A stretch of DNA of 64,000 nt from Bacillus pumilus (GCF_038738535.1 NZ_CP046128.1:682001-746000), one strand, 5' to 3'; positions 28,437 to 38,310 are shown, numbered from the stretch's first letter. The notes: generated by a model not told the origin, from the letters alone. Program-made: numbers and translations.

Positions 28437-29348
28437 ATGAACAGCATATATTGTACGGTTCTATCGAGTGGAAGACTTTATCAAGCCATTGCGTTTTTCT
28501 TATCATTGAAGCAAGTAGAAGATGATGCTGTCATCAAGACGTTATGTATGGATGATGCTGCATTTGATCTGCTTCATCAAATGAATTTTCCTCATGTTGA
28601 TCTTGTTCATGTACGGGAGCTCGAAACGCCGGAGCTGCTGGAGAAAAAAGAGGAACGGGATGCCTCGGAATATTGCTGGACATTAAAGCCGATTTGGATT
28701 GAGTGGTTATTTGAACAGGAGCAGGCAGAGGGCGTAACCTATCTTGATGCGGATTTGTTCTTTTATGAGAGCCCGAAAGCGATTTTTCAACATCAGCCGA
28801 ATGCCTCTGTTTTACTCTCGAGAGGGGATATTGTGATTCCGAGCTTCGATCCTGAGGAAGTGAAGATGCTTCAGAAGCTTTTAGGACGATATAACTCAGG
28901 CTTCCTGTATTTTAAAGGAGATGAAGCCGGCCGGAAATGCCTCAGCTGGTGGAAAGAAGAATGCTTGAAGGAATGCAAAAATGCGCCGGGAGAAGGCAAG
29001 TTTGGCGATCAAGGATATCTCGATCATATGCCGAAGCTGTTTGAAAAAGTGGAAGATATTCAAACAAAAGGCGTGAATATTGGTCATTGGAATTATGGGC
29101 AGCATTCTTATCGGGAAGAGAATGGACGTATTTTGCTGGAGGATGGGCATCCGCTCATTTGCTATCATTTCAGCGGCTTTCGCATCGTGAGCAAGGATGA
29201 GATGCAGCAAATTCATGAAAAAGGGAGAAATGATCTGCCATTTTTCCAAGAAGCCTATCGAAACGTGCTGCGCCATGTGATTGAATCTGTTGAGCAGGTC
29301 GATCCGCTGTTTAACGGCTATGCCAAATTGGAGGGGGATGACGCATGA
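28437..29348 (+). CDS. yfnF: Putative glycosyltransferase YfnF
   Basis: 303-aa GT-A-like protein with no membrane segment. MNSIYCTVLSSGRLYQAIAF begins a Rossmann-like domain, EYCWTLKPIWIEWLF and the metal-binding-type TYLDADLFFY (near residue 105) follow, then YNSGFLYFKG, GDQGYLDHMPKLF and a C-terminal YHFSGFRI. It shares EYCWTLKP, a DxD block, NSGF/NTGF, GDQ and YHFS with the last gene (YfnD), so the two are paralogues. Stop overlaps the yfnE start by ATGA. Confidence 0.8.
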   Translation: MNSIYCTVLSSGRLYQAIAFFLSLKQVEDDAVIKTLCMDDAAFDLLHQMNFPHVDLVHVRELETPELLEKKEERDASEYCWTLKPIWIEWLFEQEQAEGVTYLDADLFFYESPKAIFQHQPNASVLLSRGDIVIPSFDPEEVKMLQKLLGRYNSGFLYFKGDEAGRKCLSWWKEECLKECKNAPGEGKFGDQGYLDHMPKLFEKVEDIQTKGVNIGHWNYGQHSYREENGRILLEDGHPLICYHFSGFRIVSKDEMQQIHEKGRNDLPFFQEAYRNVLRHVIESVEQVDPLFNGYAKLEGDDA

Positions 29349-30535
29349 ATGAGAAGCCAAAGGTAAGCGTCATTATTCCGAGCTATAATGCCAAAGAGCG
29401 TTTAGAAGGGAGTCTTTTTTCCTTAACGCTTCAGGATACGGATATACCATTTGAGGTGATTGTCGCTGATAATGGGTCAACGGACGGCACGATGGAAATG
29501 CTTGAGAACATTGAGGTGAATTTCCCGTTTAAAAAGGTACGTATTCCTGTCAATCAAGGGATTGCCAAGGGTCGCAATCATGCCATTCGCGAGGCGGAGG
29601 GAGACCTGCTGATATTCCATGACAGCGATATGCTGGCAGAGCCGCAATTTATTCAAAAGCATGCGGAGGCACATGCTGTTCATGAGGACCTTGTGATTTG
29701 TGGTGTCTGCTGGAAGCGGATTTATCGTTATTTTTACGAAGCATTTGATAAGGATCATATCAATCGGTTGAAAAAGCAAGGCTTGTATAAGCGGAAAATG
29801 AAAGATAAAACGCCTCTTTTATCAATGAAGGAAGTTGAAAATGGTGGATTTCTAGAGAAAAGCTTCGATTTGCAGTCTGAGTTTATTGATATTCTCAAAG
29901 ACATTTTGCGCACGTATAACTATGATTTAGGCTCTTATGAGCTGCCGTGGCGATTTTTTATTACGAATAACTCCTCTGTCAAACGTAAGCATGTCATGGC
30001 ACTCGGGATGTTTGATGAAAATATCGTTCGGTACGGGTTTGAAGATTATGATTTAGGAATTCGTCTGCATCAGCTTGGTCTCTCGTTTGAATTGCGAGAG
30101 GATATCATGAGTGTGCATCAGGAGCATCCAAGTAATTTAACGTCATTTGATGACATCAAATATAACATTTTGTATATGTGCGAGAAGTACAACAATATTG
30201 ATGCCATTGATGTCCATTTGGCTTTCTCTGGTCCATTTTCTCACACCGTCACAAATGACATTGTGAAAGAGGTCCGGCAGCTGCGTGAAAATCCGGCATT
30301 CGATGGTCTGCTTTCTTATTTTTTAGAGCTGCTTCATTTGATCACAGAGCGGAATGTAGGTATCAAACGCGATAAAAAAGATCAGCTGACAGCAAAGCAT
30401 GTCCCTTTGAAAAAGCTGTCAGAGGCAGCGCAGCTTGCACGGCAGGAATATGGCTGCACAGTGCTTGTAGAAGCCATTCAAGGGCTGACGAAAGAGCTAT
30501 TACGCGTTGATTTGTTTCAAGTGGATGTGTTGTAG
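29345..30535 (+). CDS. yfnE: Family 2 glycosyltransferase YfnE
   Basis: 396-aa GT2 enzyme. VSVIIPSYNAKERLEGSLFS at residues 8-27, VADNGSTDGTMEML, GIAKGRNHAI, the DxD-equivalent IFHDSDMLAE (near 95), and the acceptor-side WRFFITNNSSVKRK and FEDYDLGIRL motif. The C-terminal 100 residues are helical. It transfers a nucleotide-activated sugar, probably the CDP-deoxyhexose product or its derivative, onto a surface glycan. Translationally coupled to yfnF by the ATGA overlap. Confidence 0.85.
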   Translation: MNEKPKVSVIIPSYNAKERLEGSLFSLTLQDTDIPFEVIVADNGSTDGTMEMLENIEVNFPFKKVRIPVNQGIAKGRNHAIREAEGDLLIFHDSDMLAEPQFIQKHAEAHAVHEDLVICGVCWKRIYRYFYEAFDKDHINRLKKQGLYKRKMKDKTPLLSMKEVENGGFLEKSFDLQSEFIDILKDILRTYNYDLGSYELPWRFFITNNSSVKRKHVMALGMFDENIVRYGFEDYDLGIRLHQLGLSFELREDIMSVHQEHPSNLTSFDDIKYNILYMCEKYNNIDAIDVHLAFSGPFSHTVTNDIVKEVRQLRENPAFDGLLSYFLELLHLITERNVGIKRDKKDQLTAKHVPLKKLSEAAQLARQEYGCTVLVEAIQGLTKELLRVDLFQVDVL

Positions 30536-31465
30536 ATGGCATCTTATCATTTTACAACCATTGTGTCGAATACCCATATTTTTAAGCTTTTGGCGCTGAT
30601 TCATTCGCTTGAACAAACCGCCCATTCATTCAAGCTGTCGGTTTTATGTGCGGACCCATTGGCTTACAAGGTGTTAAGTGAATTCCCTCATCCGCACGTT
30701 CAATATGAACAGCTTGAAGACATTGAAGATGACATGCTGCGAAAGGCAAAAGATGATCGGACGTTCCATGAGTATTGCTGGACGTTAAAGCCTGCTTTTC
30801 TGCTCAAAATCCTTGAGTCCTCAGAAGCGGATTATCTCGCCCATTTGGATACGGATTTGTATTTTTATCATGATCCAGAGGCGGTATTTGCAGAGAATCC
30901 GCTCGCTCATTTATTTTTGACGGATCATATGAATTCCAAGCGGTTCTATCACTTTTATGAGTTGTCTGGCCGCTTTAATACTGGATTTGTCGGCTGCCGC
31001 AACACAGACGTTGCCAAACAGGCGGTCACACAATGGAAGGGTAACTGTCTTGCACACTGTACAGTAGAAATGGATACAGAAAATAAGACGTATGGAGATC
31101 AGCGGTATGTTGAAAGATGGATCGATGATTTTGAAGGGGTCCATGTGGTGACATCTAAAGGAGCCAATGCCGCCATTTGGAATATTGAAAACTACAAGCT
31201 TTCAGTTGTGAAAGGGGATATGTATCTCGACGAATGTCCACTCTTGTTCTATCATTTTTCTGCCTTTACGATCATTGATGAGAATACCTTTAATCTTAAT
31301 TGGTATTACTATATGACTGAACAAAATCTAGTGGATCATCTATATATTCCGTATGCCGATTTGGTTCATCAAAAAATTAAACAGGTGCAAAAGGTCTTTC
31401 CAGAATTTCAGCAAGGGTTTATTGCAAAGAAGCACGTTCCTGACACGCATTTTTATGAGATATGA
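30536..31465 (+). CDS. yfnD: Putative glycosyltransferase YfnD
   Basis: 309-aa GT-A-like protein, paralogue of YfnF: HEYCWTLKPAFLLKIL, LAHLDTDLYFYHDPEAVF, RFNTGFVGCRN, YGDQRYVERW and LLFYHFSAFTI in the same order. It starts on the base after the yfnE stop. Last gene of the operon; terminator at 31467. Confidence 0.8.
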   Translation: MASYHFTTIVSNTHIFKLLALIHSLEQTAHSFKLSVLCADPLAYKVLSEFPHPHVQYEQLEDIEDDMLRKAKDDRTFHEYCWTLKPAFLLKILESSEADYLAHLDTDLYFYHDPEAVFAENPLAHLFLTDHMNSKRFYHFYELSGRFNTGFVGCRNTDVAKQAVTQWKGNCLAHCTVEMDTENKTYGDQRYVERWIDDFEGVHVVTSKGANAAIWNIENYKLSVVKGDMYLDECPLLFYHFSAFTIIDENTFNLNWYYYMTEQNLVDHLYIPYADLVHQKIKQVQKVFPEFQQGFIAKKHVPDTHFYEI

Positions 31466-31466
31466 A

Positions 31467-31495
31467 AAAACCGCTCAATAACTGAGCGGTTTTCT
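31467..31495. terminator. Terminator of the yfn operon
   Basis: AAAACCGCTCA (31467-31477) / TGAGCGGTTTT (31483-31493); lies between converging yfnD and yfnC and can act on both strands. Confidence 0.85.
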
Positions 31496-31500
31496 CCTTT

Positions 31501-32739
31501 TTATGATTCATTCCATTTGGAGATGGTTTGATCGCTAGGTAGTAAGAAGGCCAGGATGCCTAATATCGGTAAAAAGGCGACTCCGATCATGGTAGGCGTT
31601 AAACCGAAGGCATCAATGAATGAGCCTAGAGCGACTGATCCAATTGCACCCATACCAAACGCAAGCCCAACAGTTAAACCAGACATTGTGCCAATTTTCC
31701 CGGGAAATAGTTCTTGAGCATAAACGACTGTGACAGAGAAGCTTGATGTCAGAATGACCCCAATCAGTCCAAGTAAAACATAAGCAAAAACAGGTCCGGC
31801 AAATGGCAGCAGCAGGGCAAGCGGAAAGGAAGCCAATAAGGAAATTAAAATCACGGTTTTCTTGCCGAAGCGGTCTGCAAGCGGTCCGCCTAAAAATGTC
31901 CCAATTGCACCTAGAATGAGAAATAAGAAAATATAAGTCTGTGATTCTTTAATCGTCAATCCATATTGTTCAATCGCATAAAACGCATAGAAATTCGATA
32001 TCGCATTCCCATACCAAGAGCGGGCAAAGATGAGAAAGACGATAATGCCAAGTGCTGTGAGTGCTGACTTACGATGAATATCAGATCTTGCAGCTTTTGC
32101 TGGAGCCTTTTTCGCTTGAGCTCGAATGGTTTGAAGTCTTCCTGCGTACCATCTTGAAATATAAAGAAGGAAACCGACAGCAATCATTCCAACAATCGTA
32201 AACCAAGCCACGCCTGGCTGACCGAGAGGGACGAGCATTAATGCAGCGATCAGCGGAGCAAAGGCTTGACCTGTATTTCCGCCTACTTGATAGATGGACT
32301 GTGCAAGTCCTCGTCTTGGACCAGCTGCCATGTTGGCAACACGAGAGCCCTCTGGATGGAAAATTGCAGAGCCGAGTCCGATAAAGACAACGCAAAGCAA
32401 AATGGTGGCAAAGGAAGGCGCAAACGCAAGCCCGAATATACCGACAGCACTAGAAAATAAAGCAATCGGGAGTGCATAAGGCATCGGCCGTTTATCTGTA
32501 TACCACCCAATAGCGGGCTGCATGACGGAGGAGACCATATTTAATGTAAAGGCAATCAGCCCTAATTGTGTAAAGGTCAGCCCCATTGAGCGTTCTAAAA
32601 TAGGGAACATCGCAGGAATAACGGCTTGCAATGTGTCGTTCAGCATATGGCAAATGCCAATAATCAATAAAATGGGGTAAACCGTTGATCCGGTGACAGA
32701 ATTTTGAGGTTTATCCTTTGTACGAGCAGCAATAGCCAA
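31501..32739 (-). CDS. yfnC: MFS transporter YfnC (fosmidomycin-resistance-like)
   Basis: 412-aa twelve-helix MFS carrier. HMLNDTLQAVIPAMFPILER (TM1 and loop), the GWYTDKRPMPYALP motif A, GLGSAIFHPEGSRVANMAAG and QSIYQVGGNTGQAFAPL are typical of the Fsr/YfnC group of drug exporters. TTG at 32739 has AGGAGG upstream. Position next to the yfn operon matches B. subtilis. Confidence 0.85.
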   Translation of the reverse strand: MAIAARTKDKPQNSVTGSTVYPILLIIGICHMLNDTLQAVIPAMFPILERSMGLTFTQLGLIAFTLNMVSSVMQPAIGWYTDKRPMPYALPIALFSSAVGIFGLAFAPSFATILLCVVFIGLGSAIFHPEGSRVANMAAGPRRGLAQSIYQVGGNTGQAFAPLIAALMLVPLGQPGVAWFTIVGMIAVGFLLYISRWYAGRLQTIRAQAKKAPAKAARSDIHRKSALTALGIIVFLIFARSWYGNAISNFYAFYAIEQYGLTIKESQTYIFLFLILGAIGTFLGGPLADRFGKKTVILISLLASFPLALLLPFAGPVFAYVLLGLIGVILTSSFSVTVVYAQELFPGKIGTMSGLTVGLAFGMGAIGSVALGSFIDAFGLTPTMIGVAFLPILGILAFLLPSDQTISKWNES

Positions 32740-32843
32740 TGAGACTTCCTCCTTTCATTCAACTGTTTTCTATTTTGCATTCTTCTCATTTTATTCATAA
32801 GGTGAACTATAAAACAATAGCAAATTGTCATGATTTAGAAAAA

Positions 32844-32867
32844 AGAGACACAAGTGCTTGTGTCTCT
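32844..32867 (-). terminator. Terminator of the PBP gene
   Basis: AGAGACACAAG / CTTGTGTCTCT with a 2-nt loop; the minus strand continues with TTTTTTC. Confidence 0.75.
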
Positions 32868-32873
32868 AAAGGG

Positions 32874-34913
32874 TTATTGATAAAAAGATGCGATCACAGG
32901 CTTCATTTTTTGAATGACGAGTCCGCTTCCGCCGCGGTTTTTCACACCTTCAATCATGCCGACGAGGACGTAATCTTCTTTTTTAGGATTAAATGCAAGT
33001 AAAAATCCATTTTCAGAACCGTCTGTTGCCCCTTGTTTGCTCTTCAGCTCTGCCGTTCCTGTTTTAGCGGCAATATCAGTTCCTTCAATTTGTAAGGAGT
33101 GAGCTGTACCGTTTGGACTGGTCACGACCTGAGTCAGCGCGTCTTTCACTGAGTTTGCCGAGTCTTCTTTGATGATTTGTTTTGGTGATGCTGTTTTTTC
33201 ATCTTGAACGACTCGAGGATAGACAAGCTTGCCTCCTGTTGCAAATGGAGAATAGGCATGTACTTGTTCAATCGGTGACATGAGTAATTCGCCTTGGCCA
33301 TAGGCAGAGTCAGCAAGTAAGATGTCCGATTGAATGCCATCGTTCGATACTTGTGCTGGTTTCATTGTAAATGGCATGTGCAAATCTTCGCCAAACCCAA
33401 ATGCTTTTACTTTTTTCTCGTAGGTGTCTTTGCCAATTTCCAGTGCTTCCTGTCCGAAGTAAATATTGTCTGAGTACACGAGGGCATCGATCATATTTAC
33501 GTTTTCTTTATCGTGAACCCGTGTAATTCGATAATTGCCCCAAGATTGATCCTTTTGCCATTTCAGTCCATGAATGGTGCGTACTTTATTAGGTTTTGTG
33601 ACACCTGTTTCCAGCCCAATGGCCGCTGTAATGGTTTTGAATGTAGACCCTGGTGCATACCGGCTCGCATAGCGAGCTTGGAATGGGAGGTCTGGGTTTT
33701 CACTGTATACCTGATATTGCTTAGGTGTGATCCCATTTGTCATGAGATTGACATCGTAGGAAGGGGCGCTGACAAGCGCTAATAGATCCCCCGATGATGG
33801 ATTCATGATCGTGACGGCCCCTTTTTCACCTTTTAGCTGTTCATAGGTTTTTTTCTGTAAAGAAGCATCAATGGTCAGCTTCACTGTTTTTCCATCTTTT
33901 CGATCTGATTTTTGCAATGTTTCTTCAATGCCTGTTTCATCATGGACGATCAGAATGCTTCCGCCATCTTGTCCACGCAGGTTTTTGTCAAACGTAAATT
34001 CAAGGCCGGTTTTGCCGATGATTTGATCTGCTTTTAATGCCGGATTTCTTTTGATATCATCTGCATTTGCTTTTCCGACATAGCCGGTGAGATGGGCGGC
34101 GGCTTCGTTATAAGGATAGTAACGCATTTCCTTCGTTTGATAGGTGACGCCTTTTACCTCCTTTGGAATCGGCTTTTGCTCTAACATTGATTTGAGCGGG
34201 ACAAACGTGTCGTCTGTGACCCATGCTTGTTTCAGCTGATTGTCAATCAGTTCTTCGTCTATATCAAACGCCTTGCTGATTTTTTTGATATTGCGTTCTT
34301 TTTCTTTCCCTGTTCCGAGTTTACCTGGGATGATGCCAAGTGCGTTTCCACCAGTTGTTTCTGCCAGCGTACGCCCTTTTCGGTCTACAATGTTTCCACG
34401 GACAGCAGGGTCTGATTTGACTTTGATAGTATCTCCCTTCTCCATTTGCGGGAAGATGAGATTTGGCTTCCAGTCCACTTTCCACTTGTCATCTTCTTCT
34501 GAGAGAACGCCCTTGTAAGAAAGCTTGTGCAGCTTGCCAAAAGACGTTTTCATTGTCACATCATAGGAAAATTGATACCCATTTCCTTTGTCCTGTTTTT
34601 CGACGTTGAGCTTTGATATGTTCAGATCATAAGCACCAATTCCGTTAAAGATATTGTCATATTTTTCGGCTAGTTGTTTTTTTGAGAAGTCATTGGCTTT
34701 CAAAGACGCACTCGTTACCTCATCAGCCAGCTTCGTAAAGTCTTTCTTCTCCAATTGTTTCGTAAAGGATTCCGCCGCTTTTAAAGCCTCTTTTTCTTTT
34801 GAGAAAAGAGTATCTTTTAAGAAAAAGAGAGCAGCTGCTATCACGATGATGCTAAGAAGAGGAATAATGAATTTTTTCTGTTTCCAAAATGATTTTCTTT
34901 GATCCTTATACAA
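32874..34913 (-). CDS. pbpC: Class B penicillin-binding protein (PbpC/PBP3-like)
   Basis: 679-aa membrane-anchored transpeptidase that crosslinks peptidoglycan outside the membrane. One N-terminal helix (FIIPLLSIIVIAAALFFL, residues about 15-32), an NTF2-like MecA_N domain to about 150, a PBP dimer domain with DPAVRGNIVDRKGRTLAE, and the transpeptidase domain with the active Ser in APGSTFKT, the SDN triad in VYSDNIYFG and KTG in AAKTGTAEL. The MecA_N architecture matches B. subtilis PbpC. TTG 34913 has GAGGTG six nt upstream; a GTG at 34922 would overlap that site. Low-affinity relatives confer beta-lactam tolerance. Confidence 0.88.
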   Translation of the reverse strand: MYKDQRKSFWKQKKFIIPLLSIIVIAAALFFLKDTLFSKEKEALKAAESFTKQLEKKDFTKLADEVTSASLKANDFSKKQLAEKYDNIFNGIGAYDLNISKLNVEKQDKGNGYQFSYDVTMKTSFGKLHKLSYKGVLSEEDDKWKVDWKPNLIFPQMEKGDTIKVKSDPAVRGNIVDRKGRTLAETTGGNALGIIPGKLGTGKEKERNIKKISKAFDIDEELIDNQLKQAWVTDDTFVPLKSMLEQKPIPKEVKGVTYQTKEMRYYPYNEAAAHLTGYVGKANADDIKRNPALKADQIIGKTGLEFTFDKNLRGQDGGSILIVHDETGIEETLQKSDRKDGKTVKLTIDASLQKKTYEQLKGEKGAVTIMNPSSGDLLALVSAPSYDVNLMTNGITPKQYQVYSENPDLPFQARYASRYAPGSTFKTITAAIGLETGVTKPNKVRTIHGLKWQKDQSWGNYRITRVHDKENVNMIDALVYSDNIYFGQEALEIGKDTYEKKVKAFGFGEDLHMPFTMKPAQVSNDGIQSDILLADSAYGQGELLMSPIEQVHAYSPFATGGKLVYPRVVQDEKTASPKQIIKEDSANSVKDALTQVVTSPNGTAHSLQIEGTDIAAKTGTAELKSKQGATDGSENGFLLAFNPKKEDYVLVGMIEGVKNRGGSGLVIQKMKPVIASFYQ

Positions 34914-35129
34914 TGAAAACACCTCAATTTTTGATTAGATCTTCTATATTTTACAGTGATTGCACATGATTTGTATAGTTTCTCCTATGAAAATAGACCA
35001 AGGCATCATGTCATGGTTTTGAAAATGGGAGTAAAATGACAGCTGTTTTTATGAAAGATATCTTCATTTTTTCTTATGATTTAAAGGATTTCTTAAGAGA
35101 TCATCGAATGTGGAAAATTAGAAAAAATA

Positions 35130-35145
35130 TGACAAGCGCTTTCAA
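35130..35145 (+). promoter_or_regulatory. Candidate cre site
   Basis: Core AAGCGCTTTCAA satisfies AANCGNWNNCAW; the 5' TG is not conserved. It lies just ahead of the ribosome site of the DASS carrier, consistent with carbon catabolite repression by roadblock. Confidence 0.4.
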
Positions 35146-35160
35146 TAGGGGGGAATTGTT

Positions 35161-36591
35161 ATCGTTTATAAAAAAGTGAATGTAATTGGACTTATTCTTG
35201 GACCGACACTCTTCTTGCTCGTTCTGTTTCTCATACCTGAAGATGAATTGACCTATGCTGCGAGGGTAGTCTTGGGCATTACGGCTTGGACGGCAACATG
35301 GTGGGTGACAGAAGCACTGCCCATACCTGCAACATCTTTATTGCCCATCATCCTACTGCCGACACTTGGCGGGCTTTCTATGGAACAGACATCAAGGGCT
35401 TATGGAGATCCGATCGTCTTTATGTACATGGGAGGATTTATGATTGCTATTGCCATTGAAAAATGGAACTTACATAGAAGAATGGCCTTACACATTTTGA
35501 GGGTGATTGGCACAAGAAGTGACCGCATTGTATTAGGTGTCATGATCGCGACTGCTTTTTTATCTATGTGGATTTCGAATGCAGCGACAGCCCTGATGAT
35601 GCTCCCAGTGGCACTTGCAGTGATTAAAGAGGTCAAGGCTAATGAAGTCTTATCTGGTCCATCTCTTGATCGATTCAGTAAAAGCATCTTATTGTCGGTT
35701 GCGTATTCAGCGTCAATTGGTGGTCTAGCAACACTTGTCGGATCTGTGCCAAATGCGGTGTTTGCTGCGATGTCAAAAAAGCTATTAGATCGGGAAATTA
35801 TGTTTTTTGAATGGTTTTTGTTTGGTTTTCCTGTTGCGATGATTCTGCTCATTCTCTTATTTCTGTATTTGACCAAGGTACAGTTCAAGGTAGAGCACAC
35901 AGGTGAAATGAGTGTAGCGTTCATTCGAAAGGGATTAGAGAATTTAGGAAAAATGAAACAAGAGGAAAAATGGGTGTTTGTTGTTTTTCTCATGACGGCG
36001 TTTTTATGGATTTTTAAGCTCTTTTTGTTTGGAGGGATCACCGTATCTGATACGTCTATCGCCATTTTCGGTGCCATGCTGTTATTTCTCATTCCAGCAA
36101 CAAATGGAGAGAGAATATTAGAATGGCAGGATATGAAACAGCTGCCGTGGGGGCTTTTGCTTTTGTTTGGAGGTGGGCTTTCGCTCGCTACGGGCTTTGC
36201 AGATACCAATCTAACAGGATGGATTGGCGAAAATCTACAGCATTTACATGGGCTTTCGTATATCGTGCTGTTGATCATTTTAACGGGAGCGATTTTGTTT
36301 ATGACTGAAATTATGTCAAATACAGCTGTTGCCAATATGATTATTCCGATTACGGTAGGGCTTGGGCTTGCGATTGGCATGGAGCCATATGGGTTAATGG
36401 CTGCGGCTGCTTTGGCTTCTTCATGTGCGTTTATGCTGCCGATCTCCACACCGCCAAACGCCGCTGTCTTTAGTGCGGACGTGCTGAAAATATCTGATAT
36501 GGTCAGGGCAGGCTTTTGGTTAAATATCATCAGTATTGTGGTGATTGTCCTTGCGGTGTATTTCTGGCTCCCGATTGTGCTTAAAAGCTGA
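35161..36591 (+). CDS. DASS (SLC13) anion:Na+ symporter, apparent ATC start
   Basis: 476-aa membrane carrier (471 aa if GTG 35176 is used) of the divalent anion:Na+ symporter family for dicarboxylates or sulfate. ITAWTATWWVTEALPIPATS, the SNAATALMMLPVA motif (SNT-like Na+/substrate loop), IGGLATLVGSVPNA, and the second repeat ending MTEIMSNTAVANMI and LPISTPPNA mark the two pseudo-symmetric halves. AGGGGGG (35147-35153) is 7 nt from ATC 35161, giving I/M-VYKKVNVIG; the first standard start in frame is GTG 35176, 22 nt from the site. ATC use or a mutated ATG is therefore likely. Single gene. Confidence 0.8.
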   Translation: MVYKKVNVIGLILGPTLFLLVLFLIPEDELTYAARVVLGITAWTATWWVTEALPIPATSLLPIILLPTLGGLSMEQTSRAYGDPIVFMYMGGFMIAIAIEKWNLHRRMALHILRVIGTRSDRIVLGVMIATAFLSMWISNAATALMMLPVALAVIKEVKANEVLSGPSLDRFSKSILLSVAYSASIGGLATLVGSVPNAVFAAMSKKLLDREIMFFEWFLFGFPVAMILLILLFLYLTKVQFKVEHTGEMSVAFIRKGLENLGKMKQEEKWVFVVFLMTAFLWIFKLFLFGGITVSDTSIAIFGAMLLFLIPATNGERILEWQDMKQLPWGLLLLFGGGLSLATGFADTNLTGWIGENLQHLHGLSYIVLLIILTGAILFMTEIMSNTAVANMIIPITVGLGLAIGMEPYGLMAAAALASSCAFMLPISTPPNAAVFSADVLKISDMVRAGFWLNIISIVVIVLAVYFWLPIVLKS

Positions 36592-36766
36592 GCGGGTTAC
36601 GAAGGTGGCTTTGATCGAATCGAGACGTCGGTGTTTTTGTTTCTTTTGGCTTCGGTGCTGGTGTGGATTATTTGATGTGAGTGTCCTTTGGCGTGTAATA
36701 AGCGTGTTAGATCCAGATATGGTGGACTCAAATTCAGCCAAAAACAGCGTGATTTAAGCAAAAAAA

Positions 36767-36797
36767 AGAGACCGGGAATCCCCGTGTCTCTTTTCTA
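36767..36797 (-). terminator. Terminator of yfnA
   Basis: AGAGAC..GGG / CCC..GTCTCT interrupted stem; the minus strand continues with T7. The 170 nt between the DASS stop and this hairpin contain nothing I can support. Confidence 0.7.
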
Positions 36798-38186
36798 ATG
36801 TGTTTCATTAAGATGGCTTTTTCGTCTTGCATAGGTGAAATAGACAACGACACCAATGGCCACCCAGATAAGGAAGGCTCTCCATGTCACCCATGAAAGG
36901 GTAGTTGCGAGTGTGATACAAATGACCGCGCTGATAATCGGAAGAACAGGCACGAATGGCACTTTAAACGCTGCTTTGACATTCGGGTGCTTTTTCCGTA
37001 AAACGATGACGGCAATTGAAATCACCGTAAAGGCTGCAAGTGTACCGATACTCACTAAATTCGCAAGCGTCGATAAATTCACAAAACCTACGATACATGC
37101 TGCGACAGCACCTGTCAGCCAAGTGTTGGCAACGGGTGTTTGCGATTTTGGATGAACATTTGAGAAAATTTTTGGCATGAGTCCATCGCGGCTCATCGCA
37201 AAGGTTAAGCGAACCTGCGCATAGACCAAGGCAATTAAAACCGTTGTGATCCCAATAATGGCACCGGCTGATATGATACCTGCCACACTATGAAGGCCAA
37301 CGACTTGAAGAGCAAATGCGACAGGGTCACTGACATTCAGTTTCGTATAGTGAACCATGCCGGTTAAGACAAAGGACACACCGATGTATAAAATGGTACA
37401 AACACCGAGCGCCCCGATAATGCCGATCGGCATCGCCTTTTGCGGATTTTTGACTTCTTCAGATGCATTGGCGATCGCATCAAATCCGAGATAAGCAAAA
37501 AAGACTGTTGCCGCGCCTGCGATCACTCCTTCAAAGCCCATCGGCATAAAGGGTGTCCAGTTTTCAGGTTTGACGTAAGCAAAGCCTGAAATGATAAAGA
37601 GAAGGACGATGGCAATTTTGATTAACACAATGATGTTATTCAGCTTCGTGCTTTCTTTGACGCCTCTTGAGACGATAAAGGTGATGAGTAAAATAATAAG
37701 TGCGCCTGGAAGGTTAAAGACGGCACCATCAGCGGCTCCAGGTGCAGCTGATAAAGCCTTCGGTATGTGCAGACCGAATCCACTGAGCAGTGATTGAAAA
37801 TAGGACGACCATCCACTTGCTACAGCAGAGAGCGCAATGACATATTCAAGCATGAGATCCCAGCCCATTAAGAAGGCGAGAAATTCCCCAAGTGTGGCGT
37901 AGGAATACGTATAGACGCTTCCTGACACAGGAATGGACGAGGAGAATTCAGCGTAGCAAAAAGCAGCAAGGGCGCATGCGATCGCAGCCAAAATAAAAGA
38001 TATAATAATCGCAGGTCCCGCATCCTTTGCTGCCGCAACCCCCGTAATCACAAAGATACCAGTCCCGACCACGCAGCCAATGCCAAGCAAGATTAAATCA
38101 AACGTATTTAACGATCGGCTGAGCCGCTTCGTTTGACTTTCAAGCATGAGCTGGTCGAGAGACTTTTTTCGAAATAAAGAACTCAT
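36795..38186 (-). CDS. yfnA: APC-family amino-acid permease YfnA
   Basis: 463-aa twelve-helix permease of the cationic amino-acid transporter (YfnA/CAT) group. SLNTFDLILLGIGCVVGTGIF at residues 26-46 is the first helix with the conserved GxGIF substrate loop; FCYAEFSSSIPVSGSVYTYS, FFAYLGFDAIANASEEVKNP and the C-terminal RAFLIWVAIGVVVYFTYARR are typical. Length and order relative to yfnC match B. subtilis. Ribosome site GGAGGTC precedes the ATG. Confidence 0.9.
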   Translation of the reverse strand: MSSLFRKKSLDQLMLESQTKRLSRSLNTFDLILLGIGCVVGTGIFVITGVAAAKDAGPAIIISFILAAIACALAAFCYAEFSSSIPVSGSVYTYSYATLGEFLAFLMGWDLMLEYVIALSAVASGWSSYFQSLLSGFGLHIPKALSAAPGAADGAVFNLPGALIILLITFIVSRGVKESTKLNNIIVLIKIAIVLLFIISGFAYVKPENWTPFMPMGFEGVIAGAATVFFAYLGFDAIANASEEVKNPQKAMPIGIIGALGVCTILYIGVSFVLTGMVHYTKLNVSDPVAFALQVVGLHSVAGIISAGAIIGITTVLIALVYAQVRLTFAMSRDGLMPKIFSNVHPKSQTPVANTWLTGAVAACIVGFVNLSTLANLVSIGTLAAFTVISIAVIVLRKKHPNVKAAFKVPFVPVLPIISAVICITLATTLSWVTWRAFLIWVAIGVVVYFTYARRKSHLNETH

Positions 38187-38310
38187 GTTGACCTCCTAAA
38201 GGGATAAATCTTTTCGTAAGACGAATGTTAGTATATGCGTAATTGACAATTTAGTCAATTGGTTGAAAAACGCTTTAAATCACTAAAGTGTTAAACACGA
38301 ATTTGTGCAT

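Noticed and set aside
35400..36530. 376-codon minus-strand open frame
   Set aside because: Antisense of the DASS transporter, no ribosome site, composition unlike a protein.
36520..36741. 73-codon minus-strand frame between the DASS gene and yfnA
   Set aside because: Overlaps the DASS coding end, Gln/Lys/Arg-rich without ribosome site.
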